22,750 bases of DNA from Holophagales bacterium UBA2201. GTDB lineage: Bacteria > Acidobacteriota > Thermoanaerobaculia > UBA2201. Within the stretch, counting starts at the first letter, position 1; each line of letters opens with the position of its first letter. The notes beneath the pieces were generated by a model. It saw only the letters and a list, made by a program, of their open reading frames with translations, was not told the origin of the DNA and made no database searches. A program made the position numbers and the translations under genes. Positions 21,652-22,750 of the stretch are shown piece after piece. Location of the stretch: assembly GCA_002327305.1 (NCBI GenBank), contig DCUZ01000012.1, positions 1 to 22,750 of the forward strand, written 5' to 3'.

Positions 21652-22750
21652 TCAGGGGCAGGCCTGGACGGAACCCTGGAGGTCGGCGTCGCGCGGGGCC
21701 GCCTGCGAGGGGCAGGCGGTGTCGTAGGTGCCCCCCGCGGCCCGGACCAGGTAATAGAACCCCTCCCCGGGGCCGGGCGTTTCCTCATCGGCCGCGGCGG
21801 TATCGGCGGAATCGTCCTCCAGGCAGGTCAGGACGCTGGCGGCGAAGGAGGCGGCATGAAGCAGGGACAGGTCCCCTTTGACGACATCATAGGCCGCGCC
21901 CCCCCCGACGGCGTTCCAGGCGAGGTCCGACGCCCCCCGCCAGCGCAATCCCCACACCACCGGGAGGGCGGGGGGCCGCTCCAGGGCCCCGATGTCCTGG
22001 GAGCAGTCGTAGGGGCGGGGGGCGGGGGTGCCTTCCACCGTGTGCCGGGGCGGCTGATGATCAGGAGGGAAATGAGGGGTCGGAAAAGGAAAGGCCGCGG
22101 GCGTTTCGGGGGCGGGATTCGCCGCACTCAGCAGGGGGCTCCCCGCGCCGGGGGTCAGGTCGTGGGCCGCAAGGTCCGCAAACCCCGGCGAGGTCCCCGT
22201 CACCGTCCCGGTCCATTGGGCGGGAATGTTGGAGGAGCCGGCGCGGACCCAGTTGTTCGACCCCGCGATCTGCACCCCGTCGGTCCATTTCGCTTCGGCA
22301 GTACGGCTCACATTGAGCGCCGTCCCGTCGGCGCGGCAGAAAACATTGTTGTGCATCTCGATGGACTGGATGCCGTCGAATACCCGGAAGACCGCGCTGG
22401 TCCCCGCCAGGATGGTGTTGTTGACGAAGCGGTAGCGGCCGTTGCTCTGCCCCGTGCCGTCCCCCCCGACGCGGGTGATGAAGAAGGTGTTTCGCTGCCA
22501 CAGGACGTTGCCCACCACGTCGGAGTCCTCCCGGACGAGCCCTTCGGTCCAGCCCGGGGGCGCCCCTCCGGGGTCGGGGCCGATGAGCTCCAGCTCGTGG
22601 TAGTAGGCCCCCTCGATCCAGTTGTAGTGGATCTCGTTGCGCTCGGCCCGCGACTTGACATTGTTGCCGCCGTTGCCGTCGTGGATGTAGCAGTGGCGCA
22701 TCCGGAAGACGCTGCCGGGCCGGTTCACCTCGTCGGTGGCCATGTAGATC
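21652..22750 (-). CDS. Secreted right-handed beta-helix protein, C-terminal part (5' truncated by window)
   Basis: The minus-strand frame is open through the right edge: codons for Ile-Tyr precede the internal ATG at 22743, so the true start lies outside. About 365 residues are visible. The first 150 have the short repeating strands of a parallel beta-helix of the pectate-lyase/NosD kind (FRMRHCYIHDGNGGNNV, RNEIHYNWIEGA, YRFVNNTILAGTSAVF, IEMHNNVFCRADG), with Asn-rich turns. A proline-rich linker follows, then SQDIGALERP, a common end of such helices. The final 100 residues form an Fn3-like domain (LRWRGASDLAWNAVGGGAAYDVVKGD, GFYYLVRAAGG) of a kind I associate with secreted proteins of Acidobacteriota-like bacteria. 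Polysaccharide binding or cleavage is possible, but no catalytic residues can be assigned. Confidence 0.82.
   Translation of the reverse strand, partial: IYMATDEVNRPGSVFRMRHCYIHDGNGGNNVKSRAERNEIHYNWIEGAYYHELELIGPDPGGAPPGWTEGLVREDSDVVGNVLWQRNTFFITRVGGDGTGQSNGRYRFVNNTILAGTSAVFRVFDGIQSIEMHNNVFCRADGTALNVSRTAEAKWTDGVQIAGSNNWVRAGSSNIPAQWTGTVTGTSPGFADLAAHDLTPGAGSPLLSAANPAPETPAAFPFPTPHFPPDHQPPRHTVEGTPAPRPYDCSQDIGALERPPALPVVWGLRWRGASDLAWNAVGGGAAYDVVKGDLSLLHAASFAASVLTCLEDDSADTAAADEETPGPGEGFYYLVRAAGGTYDTACPSQAAPRDADLQGSVQACP

Overview
The window is a GC-rich stretch of bacterial chromosome carrying 18 supported protein genes, two of them cut by the window edges. I found no tRNA, rRNA, CRISPR array or transposase. 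The cell is Gram-negative: there is an outer-membrane phospholipase, a three-part RND efflux pump with an outer-membrane channel, and a peptidoglycan-recycling pair. Secreted propeller and beta-helix proteins ending in Fn3-like domains, plus a two-component-type propeller fused to GGDEF, suggest an environmental lineage such as Acidobacteriota. That placement is inference with low confidence.

Layout. (1) 1-3169, plus strand: two exported repeat proteins, a YVTN-type propeller (partial) and an FG-GAP/VCBS protein with an Fn3 tail. Parts of this block are much less GC-rich than the rest. (2) 3170-3652: a repeat-dense intergenic region with a 16-unit heptamer array, two shorter tracts in opposite orientation, and a duplicated 45-bp palindromic element. 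(3) 3653-4159: an exported Bcp-like peroxiredoxin. (4) 4301-17902, minus strand: ten genes reading leftwards. From upstream to downstream they are MFP, RND permease, outer-membrane factor, phospholipase A, TetR regulator, small membrane protein, LD-carboxypeptidase, Mpl, YgjP-like metallohydrolase, and a double-propeller diguanylate cyclase. (5) 18201-18395 minus and 18434-19690 plus: a divergent pair, a tiny membrane protein and a membrane-anchored HEAT-repeat protein. (6) 19843-21639, plus: a complete transcription unit with a good promoter, three genes and two tandem terminators. It encodes a NapH-like membrane ferredoxin and two degenerate HMA-like proteins. (7) 21652-22750, minus: the C-terminal part of a secreted beta-helix protein.

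How they work together. The efflux genes form one operon that includes pldA and ends with its probable TetR regulator, suggesting an envelope-stress or lipid/solvent response. LdcA and Mpl carry out consecutive steps of murein-peptide recycling and overlap by 4 bp. The diguanylate cyclase has its own apparent CRP/FNR-type class II promoter and may be translated from a leaderless mRNA. The NapH/HMA operon looks like a membrane electron-transfer unit coupled to periplasmic metal or thiol handling. It is the best candidate here for an undescribed small system.
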